A stretch of 64,000 bases of DNA from Spirochaetota bacterium (GCA_030154445.1 JAGUQW010000011.1:109727-173726), one strand, 5' to 3'. Counted from the first letter of the stretch, positions 33,834 through 43,170 are shown. The notes: generated from the letters alone by a model not told the origin. Numbers and translations are program-made.

Positions 33834-35876
33834 ATGTTACATTCATTGTTTGATTCTGTCAAATCATTATATTATAAATTAAGCGTAGAAAATATAGATA
33901 TTCATAATACACAAGTGAATCTTGATAAGATAGTAGTATTGGGTAGAAACAGTGTGAAATTAAGAATAATTACACATTTTTTATCTATCTTAGAATCCTT
34001 AGCTCGTAATTATGAATATGATGATGCTCAAGCGATTGTAATTATTAAAGATATCATTAAAAAAGGATTAGAATTAATCTTAGATATGGTTGATGGTAAA
34101 ATATCAAATATTGATGGTGCTTTCAAAATTGAAAAAATCATGCAAGAATCTAAAATATTATTAGTCAAAAAATTAGGTAATACCTTATTAATTAATGATA
34201 AAAAATTATTATTACAATTTTCTAATGATTTATTACAAGACTTGGATATTATCAAAGAATTATTTGCTAAGCCTATTTTAGTTACAACAACAAAACAGTA
34301 TTATGAAACATTAAAGTATTATCTACAAAAAATTCATGATAATATATTATTTATGGGAATAGAAGAATTATCAAAATTAACAGTTAGTTTTTCAGAATTT
34401 ATTGATATAGAATATAAAAACAATCGTTTTTCAGAATTAGGATCACATATTAATTTTATTCATACTTTAGAATATTATAAAAATACAGCAGATAATATTA
34501 TGAAGTATAATGATGATATTCAAGTAATTACAAAATATTTTTCAAAAAACAGTGTCGATACTCTTATAGAACAATTATCCCAAGTATCTGTTACTATTCA
34601 AAAAATAAATAATATACAAGAACCAAAACATCAAGAATTAATGACAACACTTGTACTGACAGATGAAGAAATATCAGCTCTTATGAATAACGATGTTTCT
34701 TTTGATAATGTTTCTTTTGATGATCAAATTATGGAAAAATCCACAAAATTTCAAAATGATCCAACAATGGGTGAAGGTATAAATTCTGTTCAAATTGATC
34801 ATTTTGAATATCAAAATTTAATAAAAAAAGCTTTAAAAGAGCCTAGTTATAAAAATATTGAACAAAAAGAATTTTATGATGTATCTCAAGAAGAATTTTT
34901 AATTCGATATGTTGGTAGACTATTTCAAAAACAAGATTTATTGTTTGCTGGTTTAACAGAAGAAAAAACAGTAGAAATGACAGAAGACCTAATAGAAATG
35001 AAAGATTTAACTAAAAACATTAAAAAAATTTTGTTTGATCACTATTATATTTCCGTACAAGCCTTGTTGGGAGATGATATTAGAAAATACATTCATACAG
35101 AAGTGAAAAAACTAGGTAAAAAAATACGTTTAGGAATTCGTGGGGAAAATAGTGAAATATTGACTCGTGATAGTGAATTTATTAAATATATTGTTTTTTC
35201 ATTAGTTAAAAATTCTTTACACTTTAGTTTAGAACCTATATTTAGACGAAAAGCTACTGATAAAAATGAAATGGGTTGGTTATTAATAGAATTTGAAGAT
35301 GCTGGTGATTATTTTGATATTTATGTTCGAGATGATGGGCGAGGTATAGTGGCAGATCAAATGAATATCGTAGAATTACAAGAACAAATTGTCAAAAAAG
35401 GTGGAACTTTAGAAATTGATAGCATGGATAATGAATATTTAAAAATTCATATACAATTACCAATGAAGAAAATCCTTACAGATTGTTTAGTAGTACAATT
35501 AAAAAACACTAAAGTGTTGATTCCAAATAGATGTATTGATAGAGTAATTGATATAAAAGAATCTCTGATAGCTATGAGAGATGAAAAATGTCTTGGTCAA
35601 ATTAATTTAGCTACCCTTTTAGGGGTTGATAATGTTTCTACAAATGTGATGGTAGTTTGTAAATTTGGTGATAAAAAAATTGTGTTTGGCGTAGAAAAAA
35701 TATTATATAGTATAGAAGCTGTAGTAGAATATGTTGATGTTCCTTTATTACCTTGTGTTGATCAGGTTTCTATTATTAAAGATGGCACTTTAGGATTTAT
35801 TCTTAATGAGAAAAAATTATACCAAAAAGCTAAAAATATCATTCTCCAAAGAGAAAAAGTTAAAGAATTAATTTAA
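33834..35876 (+). CDS. CheA-like protein with reduced kinase core
   Basis: A 680-residue protein with the end-to-end plan of a chemotaxis kinase but several missing parts. The N-terminal 300 residues are helical without the HPt His motif. Near residue 455 the N-box reads FSLVKNSLHFSLE (CheA: LVRNAIDHGIE), and near residue 500 the G1-box is DDGRGI. After it, the F-box and second glycine box (GRGVGMDVV in CheA) are absent; the sequence runs on to KKGGTLEIDS. The last 140 residues are a CheW-like regulatory domain (CLVVQLKNTKVLIPNRCIDRVI). It is probably a scaffold or a much altered kinase. A CheW-like gene follows 15 bp later. Confidence 0.7.
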   Translation: MLHSLFDSVKSLYYKLSVENIDIHNTQVNLDKIVVLGRNSVKLRIITHFLSILESLARNYEYDDAQAIVIIKDIIKKGLELILDMVDGKISNIDGAFKIEKIMQESKILLVKKLGNTLLINDKKLLLQFSNDLLQDLDIIKELFAKPILVTTTKQYYETLKYYLQKIHDNILFMGIEELSKLTVSFSEFIDIEYKNNRFSELGSHINFIHTLEYYKNTADNIMKYNDDIQVITKYFSKNSVDTLIEQLSQVSVTIQKINNIQEPKHQELMTTLVLTDEEISALMNNDVSFDNVSFDDQIMEKSTKFQNDPTMGEGINSVQIDHFEYQNLIKKALKEPSYKNIEQKEFYDVSQEEFLIRYVGRLFQKQDLLFAGLTEEKTVEMTEDLIEMKDLTKNIKKILFDHYYISVQALLGDDIRKYIHTEVKKLGKKIRLGIRGENSEILTRDSEFIKYIVFSLVKNSLHFSLEPIFRRKATDKNEMGWLLIEFEDAGDYFDIYVRDDGRGIVADQMNIVELQEQIVKKGGTLEIDSMDNEYLKIHIQLPMKKILTDCLVVQLKNTKVLIPNRCIDRVIDIKESLIAMRDEKCLGQINLATLLGVDNVSTNVMVVCKFGDKKIVFGVEKILYSIEAVVEYVDVPLLPCVDQVSIIKDGTLGFILNEKKLYQKAKNIILQREKVKELI

Positions 35877-35891
35877 ATAGTTGAGGATTTT

Positions 35892-36344
35892 ATGCAGAAT
35901 ATAATATTACCATTTCGTTTGAATAATACTTGGTTGGGATTAGAGCTAGATCTAATAAAAAATGTAGATTCTTGTGGTAACATATCTATGATGCCAAATA
36001 TGCAAGCTCCATTAATTGGATTAATTCAAAAACATGGTACAATATTTCCTGTTTGGTCTCTATTTCATCTTGTTGGTGGTAAAAGTGCAGATGTTGAAAC
36101 TTGTTTGTTACATATAGAAATAAAAATCAAAGATAAAATAACCATTATTCCTGTTCATGAAGTGTTACCTGTAACTCAAAAAGTAACTGGTTGGATTCCT
36201 ATGGTAAAATATGGTCTCCATATGTTTAGATTTTTAGATAAAAAAGCACCCCAATCTATAAATGATATTCAAGAAATACCAGTAGAACATATTTTTCAAT
36301 ATGAAACGCCCATTTCAAACTTTCAAGTAGAAGAATTACAATAA
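35892..36344 (+). CDS. CheW-like adaptor protein
   Basis: A 150-residue single-domain protein with the CheW outline: FRLNNTWLGLELDLIKNVD opens the first sheet, and PLIGLIQKHGTIFPVWSLFHLVGG matches the CheW segment that sets the conserved 'I.LRG..ipv.DL' pattern. CheW links receptors to CheA. It pairs with the CheA-like gene just upstream, and GAGG precedes the ATG. The sequence is divergent, so the exact partner is inferred from position. A bidirectional terminator follows. Confidence 0.7.
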   Translation: MQNIILPFRLNNTWLGLELDLIKNVDSCGNISMMPNMQAPLIGLIQKHGTIFPVWSLFHLVGGKSADVETCLLHIEIKIKDKITIIPVHEVLPVTQKVTGWIPMVKYGLHMFRFLDKKAPQSINDIQEIPVEHIFQYETPISNFQVEELQ

Positions 36345-36354
36345 TATAAATCAA

Positions 36355-36388
36355 TAAAAAAAGTCCTCAATAATGAGGACTTTTTTAT
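36355..36388. terminator. Bidirectional terminator between CheW-like and nucleotidase genes
   Basis: AAAAAAAGTCCTCA pairs with TGAGGACTTTTTT; runs of A and T on both sides serve the two convergent genes. Confidence 0.9.
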
Positions 36389-37894
36389 TTATTTAATATT
36401 CCATCGTTTCGTATTATCTAATGTGTTTACATTAATCTCTCTACGATTTTTTAATTGTTGGATAAGTATATCTCTTACATCAAATCCAAGTGTTTGTATG
36501 TTTTGAGCATTTTTTTTGATCATATTATATCCGTCTCCACCGTTGAATGTCCAATCAGAAGTTATTATTTTATATATTTTATTTTCATCTATTGCTATTC
36601 CATTAAGTATAATTGAGGAGATACTTTTATCATTTTCTACAGTAACAGATAAACCTTTTGATAACTGTAAAAATCCACCTGTACCACGAACATTGTTAGC
36701 TGAGTGAGATAATATTTGTTTTAATGCAGAACCAGTTGTTTCAAAATATACTCCAATATTATCAAAAGGGTGAATTTCGTATACTTTACCTAAAGTAATA
36801 TTCCCCTCATCTATAGATGATCTTATACCACCAGAGTTCAACATAAGAATCTCTACGCCTCTATCTTTGAAGCCTTCGAACACCATATCAGTAATAAAAT
36901 TACCTAAGGGCGTTGATAATCTTCTAATATCTGTATCTTCTAATGTTTCAGATATTGTTGCTAAAATAAAACCCATTTGTTGGTCTACTAAGCCTTGTTT
37001 TGATTTTATGTAAGATCTCACTTTAGGATCTGGAGTAATATTTTTAATAGGGATTGCTTGATATGTATAAGATATAACTTCATTTTTAGAATTGATATTT
37101 AAATCTAATTTCCCCAATTCTTTAATGTTATTATTTAATTGAACAATCAATGTTTTGTTGATTTTTATAGGTTGTTCCAAGTAAGTATGGGAATGACCAC
37201 CTATAATAAGATCAAAAAGATTTGGAAATGCTTTTGCAATAGCCTGTTCTTTTTCAATTCCTGTATGAGAGACTAAAACTAGCAAATCATTAGTTGTGAT
37301 AGATGGCTCTGTTAGAAGAAGATTTGATAAAGAAATAAATTCATCAGTAACAAAAAATTGACCAAATTTATCTTTGTCAGCATAAACTTCGTCAGAAGTT
37401 AAAAGTCCAATAAATCCTATGCTTTTGCCATTAATATTAGTAGTAAAAGTTGGTGGAACAATATTGTTACTAGTATCTCGTTCATAAATATTAGCAGTAA
37501 TAGTTGGAAAATTTCTATTAGTAATAATATTGTAGGCTTGTTTAAGTCCAAAATCGAATTCATGATTTCCTAATACAGCAATATCCAAGTCTGTCATATT
37601 AAAAATATCCGTGGAATCCATACCTTTATAAACCAGAGAAAAGGCAGAACCTGTAACAGCATCTCCCCCAAAAATAGCTAATGTGTTTTCAGGATTTTCT
37701 GCTTTTAATTGTTTGATAAGAGTAGCTAAAGCAGCAGAACCACCATTAGTAGATGCAAGTCCTGTTTTTTTGTCAGTAATAATAGTTGGAATATGTTTTG
37801 AATGAGTATCGTTGATATGTAAAAAAGTGATTTGTGTTGTTTTATTTTGACCACAAGAGGTGAAAATAATTAATAATACAATTATGAATTTGAT
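36389..37894 (-). CDS. 5'-nucleotidase/2',3'-cyclic phosphodiesterase-like lipoprotein, AUC start
   Basis: A UshA-family metallophosphatase of 501 residues that would release nucleosides and phosphate outside the cytoplasm. The first canonical start, ATG 37621, gives only 410 residues and misses two metal-binding motifs. Both are intact upstream in the same open frame: FLHINDTHS near residue 25 and FGGDAVTGS near residue 75, followed by LGNHEFDFG and GGHSHTYL. Further upstream lies a lipoprotein signal peptide (KFIIVLLIIFTSC). It begins at ATC 37892-37894, exactly 6 nt after AAAGGAG (37901-37907). No ATG, GTG or TTG can start this N-terminus. The C-terminal 5'-nucleotidase domain has LNSGGIRSSID. 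Confidence 0.85.
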   Translation of the reverse strand: MKFIIVLLIIFTSCGQNKTTQITFLHINDTHSKHIPTIITDKKTGLASTNGGSAALATLIKQLKAENPENTLAIFGGDAVTGSAFSLVYKGMDSTDIFNMTDLDIAVLGNHEFDFGLKQAYNIITNRNFPTITANIYERDTSNNIVPPTFTTNINGKSIGFIGLLTSDEVYADKDKFGQFFVTDEFISLSNLLLTEPSITTNDLLVLVSHTGIEKEQAIAKAFPNLFDLIIGGHSHTYLEQPIKINKTLIVQLNNNIKELGKLDLNINSKNEVISYTYQAIPIKNITPDPKVRSYIKSKQGLVDQQMGFILATISETLEDTDIRRLSTPLGNFITDMVFEGFKDRGVEILMLNSGGIRSSIDEGNITLGKVYEIHPFDNIGVYFETTGSALKQILSHSANNVRGTGGFLQLSKGLSVTVENDKSISSIILNGIAIDENKIYKIITSDWTFNGGDGYNMIKKNAQNIQTLGFDVRDILIQQLKNRREINVNTLDNTKRWNIK

Positions 37895-37918
37895 AAAAAG
37901 CTCCTTTAATATAAAATA

Positions 37919-38587
37919 TTATTTAATTTCAAGAATACTTTGATTAATTCTATTGATTTCATTTTGAGCAGCTTCTGGAGTATCTAAAGAATATAACATG
38001 CGACGACGATAAAAAGAATATATTGATGGAAAGGGAACTGTAGATAATTTTAGAATAAAAAGATTGAATTCTGTACTGAGCATTTCAGCTTCTTCTCTAG
38101 GTACTGTAAGAGCTTTTTTTGCAAGAGAAAGTAAGTACTCTTGACTTTTTTTGAAAAAATCCTTATATATTGTATTAGATTCTGGTTTTTTTACTAATTG
38201 TGAATAAAGTACTTCTAGATTTGTTAACATAAACAAAGATACATTGATTTTTGCTCTATCTATTTCTGCAAGATATTGTTTATCTTGTACCGTCATATTT
38301 GTAGGATGATAGTCGCCTAGAGGATTTACTCTAGTAAAAAATTCAAGTGGATAAATTTCAAAGCTTTTATTTCCAGAAAGTAATACTATGCTTGAAGTAG
38401 GTTGTTGAATAGAAAGATCAGAGTCTAATTGTATTATTTGCTCAAGATTATTTGATACTTTTACTATAGATGAAATATACAAAGTATAATTTTTTTGTAA
38501 ATTTAATAATTCATCTTTCGCCCACTTGTAATCATTACTAAATGATGGGGAGGTAAATAACATAAAAGCTATTATTATTTTTTTCAT
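37919..38587 (-). CDS. Secreted helical protein, unknown function
   Basis: A 222-residue protein with a signal peptide (MKKIIIAFMLFTSPSFSN). The mature part is mostly helical, with no motif I recognise. AGGA lies upstream of the ATG. It sits 24 bp before the nucleotidase start on the same strand, so both may be co-transcribed. Composition is like that of its neighbours. Confidence 0.7.
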   Translation of the reverse strand: MKKIIIAFMLFTSPSFSNDYKWAKDELLNLQKNYTLYISSIVKVSNNLEQIIQLDSDLSIQQPTSSIVLLSGNKSFEIYPLEFFTRVNPLGDYHPTNMTVQDKQYLAEIDRAKINVSLFMLTNLEVLYSQLVKKPESNTIYKDFFKKSQEYLLSLAKKALTVPREEAEMLSTEFNLFILKLSTVPFPSIYSFYRRRMLYSLDTPEAAQNEINRINQSILEIK

Positions 38588-38671
38588 AATATGTCCTATC
38601 TATAAAATATATATTTAACATATTGTATCATATCTATATATTAAAGTAAACTATTTAAATAGACTTAAAAC

Positions 38672-38700
38672 TTGATATTGTTATAAATTTTTAGTATTAT
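38672..38700 (+). promoter_or_regulatory. Predicted sigma70 promoter for the FKBP gene
   Basis: TTGATA (38672-38677), 17-bp spacer, TATTAT (38695-38700). Predicted start near 38707, 31 nt before the ATG. Confidence 0.5.
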
Positions 38701-38737
38701 ATTATATATAAATTTTTACAATGTTAAGGAGCTATCT

Positions 38738-39187
38738 ATGAAAGCAAAAAAAGGCGATGCAGTTAAAGTACATTATACAGGAAAATTAACAGATGGAACA
38801 GTTTTTGATAGCTCTGAAGGTAAAGATCCTTTAGCTTTCGTTATTGGTCAAGGTCAAATAATACCTGGTTTTGAAAAAGGTGTTGAGGGAATGGAAGTGG
38901 GTGCAACTAAAACTATCAATATTCCGACCAAAGATGCTTATGGTGATATTGTTAAAGAGGCTGTTGTTGAAATTCCAGTAGGACAAAAATTAGTATTATT
39001 AAATCCACAAAGTGGTGAGCCAATGCCTGTAACAATTATTGCAGCAGAAAATGGTAAATTAACTCTTGATGGAAATCATCCATTAGCAGGAAAAGCTCTT
39101 ACTTTTGAACTTACTTTAGAGTCTGTTGGGGAAGCTTCCGATGAATGCTGTGGTGGTGGATCAGAAGAATGTGGTTGTAGTCATTAA
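38738..39187 (+). CDS. FKBP-type peptidyl-prolyl isomerase (SlyD-like)
   Basis: A 149-residue prolyl isomerase with chaperone insertion. VKVHYTGKLTDGTVFDSSEG opens the FKBP fold, GQIIPGFEKGVEGMEVG forms the active-site wall, and the flap domain between residues about 70 and 125 is the SlyD insert. The tail CCGGGSEECGCSH has four Cys and one His, a likely metal-binding end in place of the His-rich tail of E. coli SlyD. AAGGAG lies upstream of the ATG. The gene is monocistronic, with a terminator directly after. Confidence 0.93.
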   Translation: MKAKKGDAVKVHYTGKLTDGTVFDSSEGKDPLAFVIGQGQIIPGFEKGVEGMEVGATKTINIPTKDAYGDIVKEAVVEIPVGQKLVLLNPQSGEPMPVTIIAAENGKLTLDGNHPLAGKALTFELTLESVGEASDECCGGGSEECGCSH

Positions 39188-39194
39188 TTAAATA

Positions 39195-39229
39195 ATAAAA
39201 AAGCCGTTGAAAAATGGCTTTTTTTATTT
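39195..39229. terminator. Bidirectional terminator after FKBP gene
   Basis: AAAAAAGCCGTT pairs with AATGGCTTTTTT (one G-T pair). It lies between convergent genes. Confidence 0.85.
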
Positions 39230-39858
39230 TAAAATCCTAGTCCAATAGATCCTCCATAAAATATAGAAATCCCATTGAGCATATCAACATTTTTTTCTTC
39301 ATCATATTGACTGTGTATACTTATACCTGTATCAAAACCAAGAATTAAAGAATAGCGTTTGGAAAAGGTATAATGATATCGAAATAATAATTCTGTTCCT
39401 GATATCAATTTTTCGTAAATATTTTCAGGCATAGAACTATAATGATTTAATATTCCTATATCTAAACTTATATTTACAATAAATTTAAGATGATGCGTTG
39501 CTACAGCATTTCGAAATAATATTCCATACCCACCACCGACAGACAAACCAGCAGAAAAAGCATTCATTTTTTTTAAGCTATTATTCTGATTTTGATCAGT
39601 TTGACTAGAGAATATCAAGGGTGTGGATGCACGAAATCCAGAATAAAAAAAAGCATTTGGAGTACCAAAATACAATTCTAAAATAGATGTATTGATAGGA
39701 ATAATTTTATCGTGTTTGTCTTTGCCATATACTATATGTTGCGCTGATGTTCTATTTATAATAGCAAAAGTAAATATTTCTGGATTTTCTAAATCTATTT
39801 GTGTATATTTAGAATAAGAAATAACAGGTGCTATTAAGATCATAATTAATATTATCAT
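39229..39858 (-). CDS. Outer-membrane beta-barrel-like protein
   Basis: A 209-residue protein with a signal peptide (MIILIMILIAPVISYS). The mature part alternates polar and hydrophobic residues in strands and ends in FYGGSIGLGF, with a C-terminal Phe typical of outer membrane barrels. Gly-rich turns such as LSVGGGYGILF support this. GAGAG precedes the ATG. Family not recognised. A similar but distinct protein is encoded at 42430-43098. Confidence 0.65.
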   Translation of the reverse strand: MIILIMILIAPVISYSKYTQIDLENPEIFTFAIINRTSAQHIVYGKDKHDKIIPINTSILELYFGTPNAFFYSGFRASTPLIFSSQTDQNQNNSLKKMNAFSAGLSVGGGYGILFRNAVATHHLKFIVNISLDIGILNHYSSMPENIYEKLISGTELLFRYHYTFSKRYSLILGFDTGISIHSQYDEEKNVDMLNGISIFYGGSIGLGF

Positions 39859-39936
39859 TGTAAACTCTCTTATTATAAAATATATGAATAATTATATAGA
39901 AAATCAAGGATTCTAATTTTTTTATTGTAAATAAAT

Positions 39937-39993
39937 AATATTCAATCCAAAAACCCTTCCTAATAACTAGGAAGGGTTTTTGGATTGAATATT
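39937..39993. terminator. Very stable hairpin downstream of tex
   Basis: A perfect 25-bp stem (39937-39961 with 39969-39993) around a 7-nt loop, just after the tex stop codon on the minus strand. It contains an AAAAA/TTTTT block within the stem rather than a long T tail. Confidence 0.8.
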
Positions 39994-39997
39994 ATAA

Positions 39998-42295
39998 TTA
40001 TTTTTTTAATAAATGAGCAAAAGGATTGTGTGTCATTTGACCAGAGTCATTTTGTTTCATATCGTTATTACGTGAATTATTAGAGCTATTATTATTTGTT
40101 GCTTTATCTTTTGGAGAAGTTCTCTCACTATTTTTATTTTCTGATCTTGGAGAACGAGGATTTGCTGTTCCAGTTTTCATGGACAAAGCAATTCTATGTC
40201 TTTTTTCATCAATATCAATAATTTTAGCGGTAATGATATCACCCGTTTTGACAACATCTGTAGGATGTTCTACATAATTATCACTCATTTCAGACAAATG
40301 AAGAAGAGCTGTCTCTTTGAGACCCAAATCTACAAAAGCACCAAAATCTACTACATTCTTTATCTTACCAGTTACAGACATCCCAACACGAAGGTCTTCA
40401 AATTTTTTCACGCCTTTTTGCATGATAGGCCCTGGATAATCTTCACGAGGATCTCGAGCAGGCTTTTGTAATTCTAACATAATATCTTCTATTGTTGTCT
40501 GTCCAACATTATATTTAGTACACCATTCTTCTAACTGAGCTTTAGATGCTTTACCTTCTTTGAGAATAGTAATAATCTCACGAGCTAGAGCATAGTTCTC
40601 TGGATGTACCCATGTGTTATCTAATGATTCGGGAGATTCAGGAATTTTAAGAAATCCAGCTGCTTGTTCAAATGTTTTGTCACCCATACCTGGTATTTTG
40701 AGAAGATCTATTCGATTAGTAAAAGTACCATTTTTATCTCTATAAGTAATAATTTTTTTAGCAAGACTCAATTTAATACCAGAAACATATTTTAATAAAG
40801 AATAAGAAGCGGTATTTACATTTACGCCTACTTTATTTACAACAGATTCTACTGTTTCATCCAGTGATTCACCAAGAGCAGTTTGATTGAGATCATGTTG
40901 ATAAAGTCCAACTCCAATAGATTGAGGATCAATTTTTACTAATTCAGAAAGGGGATCTAACAAACGACGCCCAATAGAAATAGCACCACGGATACTCACA
41001 TCTAAATCTGGAAATTCTTCTTTAGCTACAGGAGAGGCAGAATATACACTTGCTCCATCTTCGGCGACAACAGTAAAAGGGATATCAATTTTGAATTCTT
41101 CTATTGTTTGAGTAACTATTTCTTGAACATCCTGACTACCAGTACCATTACCGATAGCTATTAATTCTATATTATACTTTTGTAATGCTGCTGCTATCAT
41201 ATTTTTGGAATCAGTTATTGATTTGTGTTGATAAAAAGTAAAATCGGAAAGATATTTACCATTTTCATCCAAAGCAGTTACTTTTGTTCCTGTACGAATA
41301 CCTGGATCAAAAGCAAGAATACGAGTACGCTTGATAGGAGCTTGTAATAAAAGATTTTGAAGATTTACTGAGAAGAGTGCTATTCCATGGGTATCAGCAA
41401 GACTAGTAAAATTAGAACGAATTTCTCTCAAAACGGCAGGAATAAGCAATCTTTTCATACTATCAGTGATAGCATTTTTATGAAATTTGTTAGATATAGT
41501 ATAGCGAGAAAGAGTAACATTATATACACTATCTTCTTCAATATTAATTTTCACTTCTAGTTCTTTGCTTGTTTCCCCTCTATTTAGAGCAAGAATTCTA
41601 TGTGGTTTGACTGTAGAAAGTGGTTCTTTATAATCATAATACATACCATAAACACTAGTCTCTTTGTCTTTGTTTCCTGTTACAAGTAATTGACCGTGTT
41701 TGAGAATATAAACACGAATAGCAGTTCTATTATCAATATCTTGTGATACTTTTTCTGCGATAATATCCATAGCACCTTGGAGAGCATCTGCAATAGTAAT
41801 AATTTTATGCTCTTCGTTGAGAAATTCAGAAGCTTTGGTATTAATTTCATCTTCAGAGGCTTTAGTAAGTATTAATTCTGATAATAGTTCTAAACCTGCT
41901 TCTATAGCTTTCATACCACGAGTTTTTTTCTTACGTTTGTATGGTGCATAGAGATCTTCTAATTCTGTTTGCGTAGAACAAGCATTGATATTAGTGAGTA
42001 GTTCTTCTGTGAGTAATTTTTGTGAAAAAATTGCTTTAGTAATCTCTACTCTTCTTGTTTCTAAATTAACTAATGATTTGTTAAGATGTTCTATAGCACG
42101 AATTTCTGTTTCGTCTAAATTCCCTGTTTTTTCTTTACGATAACGAGCAATGAAAGGAACAGTACAATCTTCTTTAAAAAGTTCTAGTGTAGTTTTGATT
42201 TGAGTTTTAGAAATATTTAATTTTTCTGAAATTCGAGTACAAATATCATCCAGATCAGTCTTAAGAGATTCAATAAATTCTTCTGTAATAGGCAT
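39998..42295 (-). CDS. tex: Tex family RNA-binding transcription accessory protein
   Basis: A 765-residue protein of normal Tex length. In order: N-terminal helix-turn-helix region (VPFIARYRKEKTGNLDE), the YqgF-like domain (ILAFDPGIRTG near residue 322), helix-hairpin-helix motifs (LKIPGMGDKTFEQAAGFLK), and a C-terminal S1 RNA-binding domain (VDFGAFVDLGLKETALLHLSE region). The extreme C-terminus is Asn/Ser/Lys-rich and probably disordered. AGGGAGGG precedes the ATG. The leader upstream has several inverted repeats. Confidence 0.96.
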   Translation of the reverse strand: MPITEEFIESLKTDLDDICTRISEKLNISKTQIKTTLELFKEDCTVPFIARYRKEKTGNLDETEIRAIEHLNKSLVNLETRRVEITKAIFSQKLLTEELLTNINACSTQTELEDLYAPYKRKKKTRGMKAIEAGLELLSELILTKASEDEINTKASEFLNEEHKIITIADALQGAMDIIAEKVSQDIDNRTAIRVYILKHGQLLVTGNKDKETSVYGMYYDYKEPLSTVKPHRILALNRGETSKELEVKINIEEDSVYNVTLSRYTISNKFHKNAITDSMKRLLIPAVLREIRSNFTSLADTHGIALFSVNLQNLLLQAPIKRTRILAFDPGIRTGTKVTALDENGKYLSDFTFYQHKSITDSKNMIAAALQKYNIELIAIGNGTGSQDVQEIVTQTIEEFKIDIPFTVVAEDGASVYSASPVAKEEFPDLDVSIRGAISIGRRLLDPLSELVKIDPQSIGVGLYQHDLNQTALGESLDETVESVVNKVGVNVNTASYSLLKYVSGIKLSLAKKIITYRDKNGTFTNRIDLLKIPGMGDKTFEQAAGFLKIPESPESLDNTWVHPENYALAREIITILKEGKASKAQLEEWCTKYNVGQTTIEDIMLELQKPARDPREDYPGPIMQKGVKKFEDLRVGMSVTGKIKNVVDFGAFVDLGLKETALLHLSEMSDNYVEHPTDVVKTGDIITAKIIDIDEKRHRIALSMKTGTANPRSPRSENKNSERTSPKDKATNNNSSNNSRNNDMKQNDSGQMTHNPFAHLLKK

Positions 42296-42312
42296 ATTCC
42301 CTCCCTATAATT

Positions 42313-42342
42313 TGATGTGCAACAAGATCCCCCCTATTGCAC
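42313..42342 (-). promoter_or_regulatory. Hairpin with G-rich loop in tex leader
   Basis: ATGTGCAA (42313-42320) pairs with TTGCACAT (42335-42342). On the transcribed minus strand the 14-nt loop contains six Gs in a row. It lies 18 nt upstream of the tex start. Further upstream (42360-42410) are two more small inverted repeats. Function unknown; no known riboswitch class recognised. Confidence 0.4.
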
Positions 42343-42429
42343 ATGAACAACAAAACTTCCTCAAATTTTGTTGGTATATAACCAATTTGCAAAACTCACC
42401 TAAGAGTTAGATAGTTTGTTCTATAATAT

Positions 42430-43098
42430 TTAAAAATGCAATCCAATACTAAAATTATAATTAAGCATATGAAAAAAAACGATTTCTTTTTGTAATCCTA
42501 AGTAAAAAGGATCTCCAGCAATAGGATTGAAAAAATAACCAACGGTAAGACCAAAACTTAAAATTTGATGTTTATCTAATATAAAATGATAGCGACTGTT
42601 TATTTCGAATCCTATATGATAAAAACTTTCTAATAAGCTAGAACTTATAGGAATGAATTTGGAAGAAAGAGACCGACTGTAGTAAGATCCTTCAAAAACA
42701 AATCCACCATTCACAGTAATATAAGATCCTGTGTTATTGTCCGTTCTCCAATCAGCAACGAGGCCTCCAAATCCAAATAAAAATCCTAATTTAAAATTTT
42801 CCATGTGAATTATAGGAAGTAGATTTGAAAAAGGATCTGCTGGATTACTTATAAAAAAAGAACTTCTGAATTGAGTATAAATATAATATTTTTTAATATT
42901 GATAGGGATATTCCATTCTAAATTTATCCATAGTGTTGGAACACTGTGTTGAGGAGCACCACCTCTTACACTAGCAACACTACCTATAGAATAAACTATA
43001 GCGAAAATCGATGGAAGAGTATGTTGAGAATTGGTAGTTTTAGAAAATAATATAAAAGGATTTAATAGTAAAAATAATAATAAAAGATATATTTTCAT
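42430..43098 (-). CDS. Outer-membrane beta-barrel-like protein
   Basis: A 222-residue protein with a clear signal peptide (MKIYLLLLFLLLNPFILFS). Alternating strand pattern, Gly- and aromatic-rich segments (LGFLFGFGGLVADW) and the C-terminal FSIGLHF with terminal Phe indicate an outer membrane barrel. GGAATGGAA upstream supplies the ribosome site. It is divergent from the ZnuA-like gene. Family not recognised. Confidence 0.65.
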   Translation of the reverse strand: MKIYLLLLFLLLNPFILFSKTTNSQHTLPSIFAIVYSIGSVASVRGGAPQHSVPTLWINLEWNIPINIKKYYIYTQFRSSFFISNPADPFSNLLPIIHMENFKLGFLFGFGGLVADWRTDNNTGSYITVNGGFVFEGSYYSRSLSSKFIPISSSLLESFYHIGFEINSRYHFILDKHQILSFGLTVGYFFNPIAGDPFYLGLQKEIVFFHMLNYNFSIGLHF

Positions 43099-43141
43099 AA
43101 GATTTCCATTCCAAGATGTAGATATACAATGAGTGAAACTT

Positions 43142-43170
43142 ATTGTATATTATTTTAAGTAATATTTCAA
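43142..43170 (-). promoter_or_regulatory. Predicted promoter for the beta-barrel gene
   Basis: Minus strand TTGAAA (43165-43170), 17-bp spacer, TACAAT (43142-43147). Predicted start near 43135. Confidence 0.5.

Noticed and set aside
42280..42343. Short upstream open frame overlapping the tex start
   Set aside because: It begins inside the leader hairpin with no good ribosome site and has no recognisable product.
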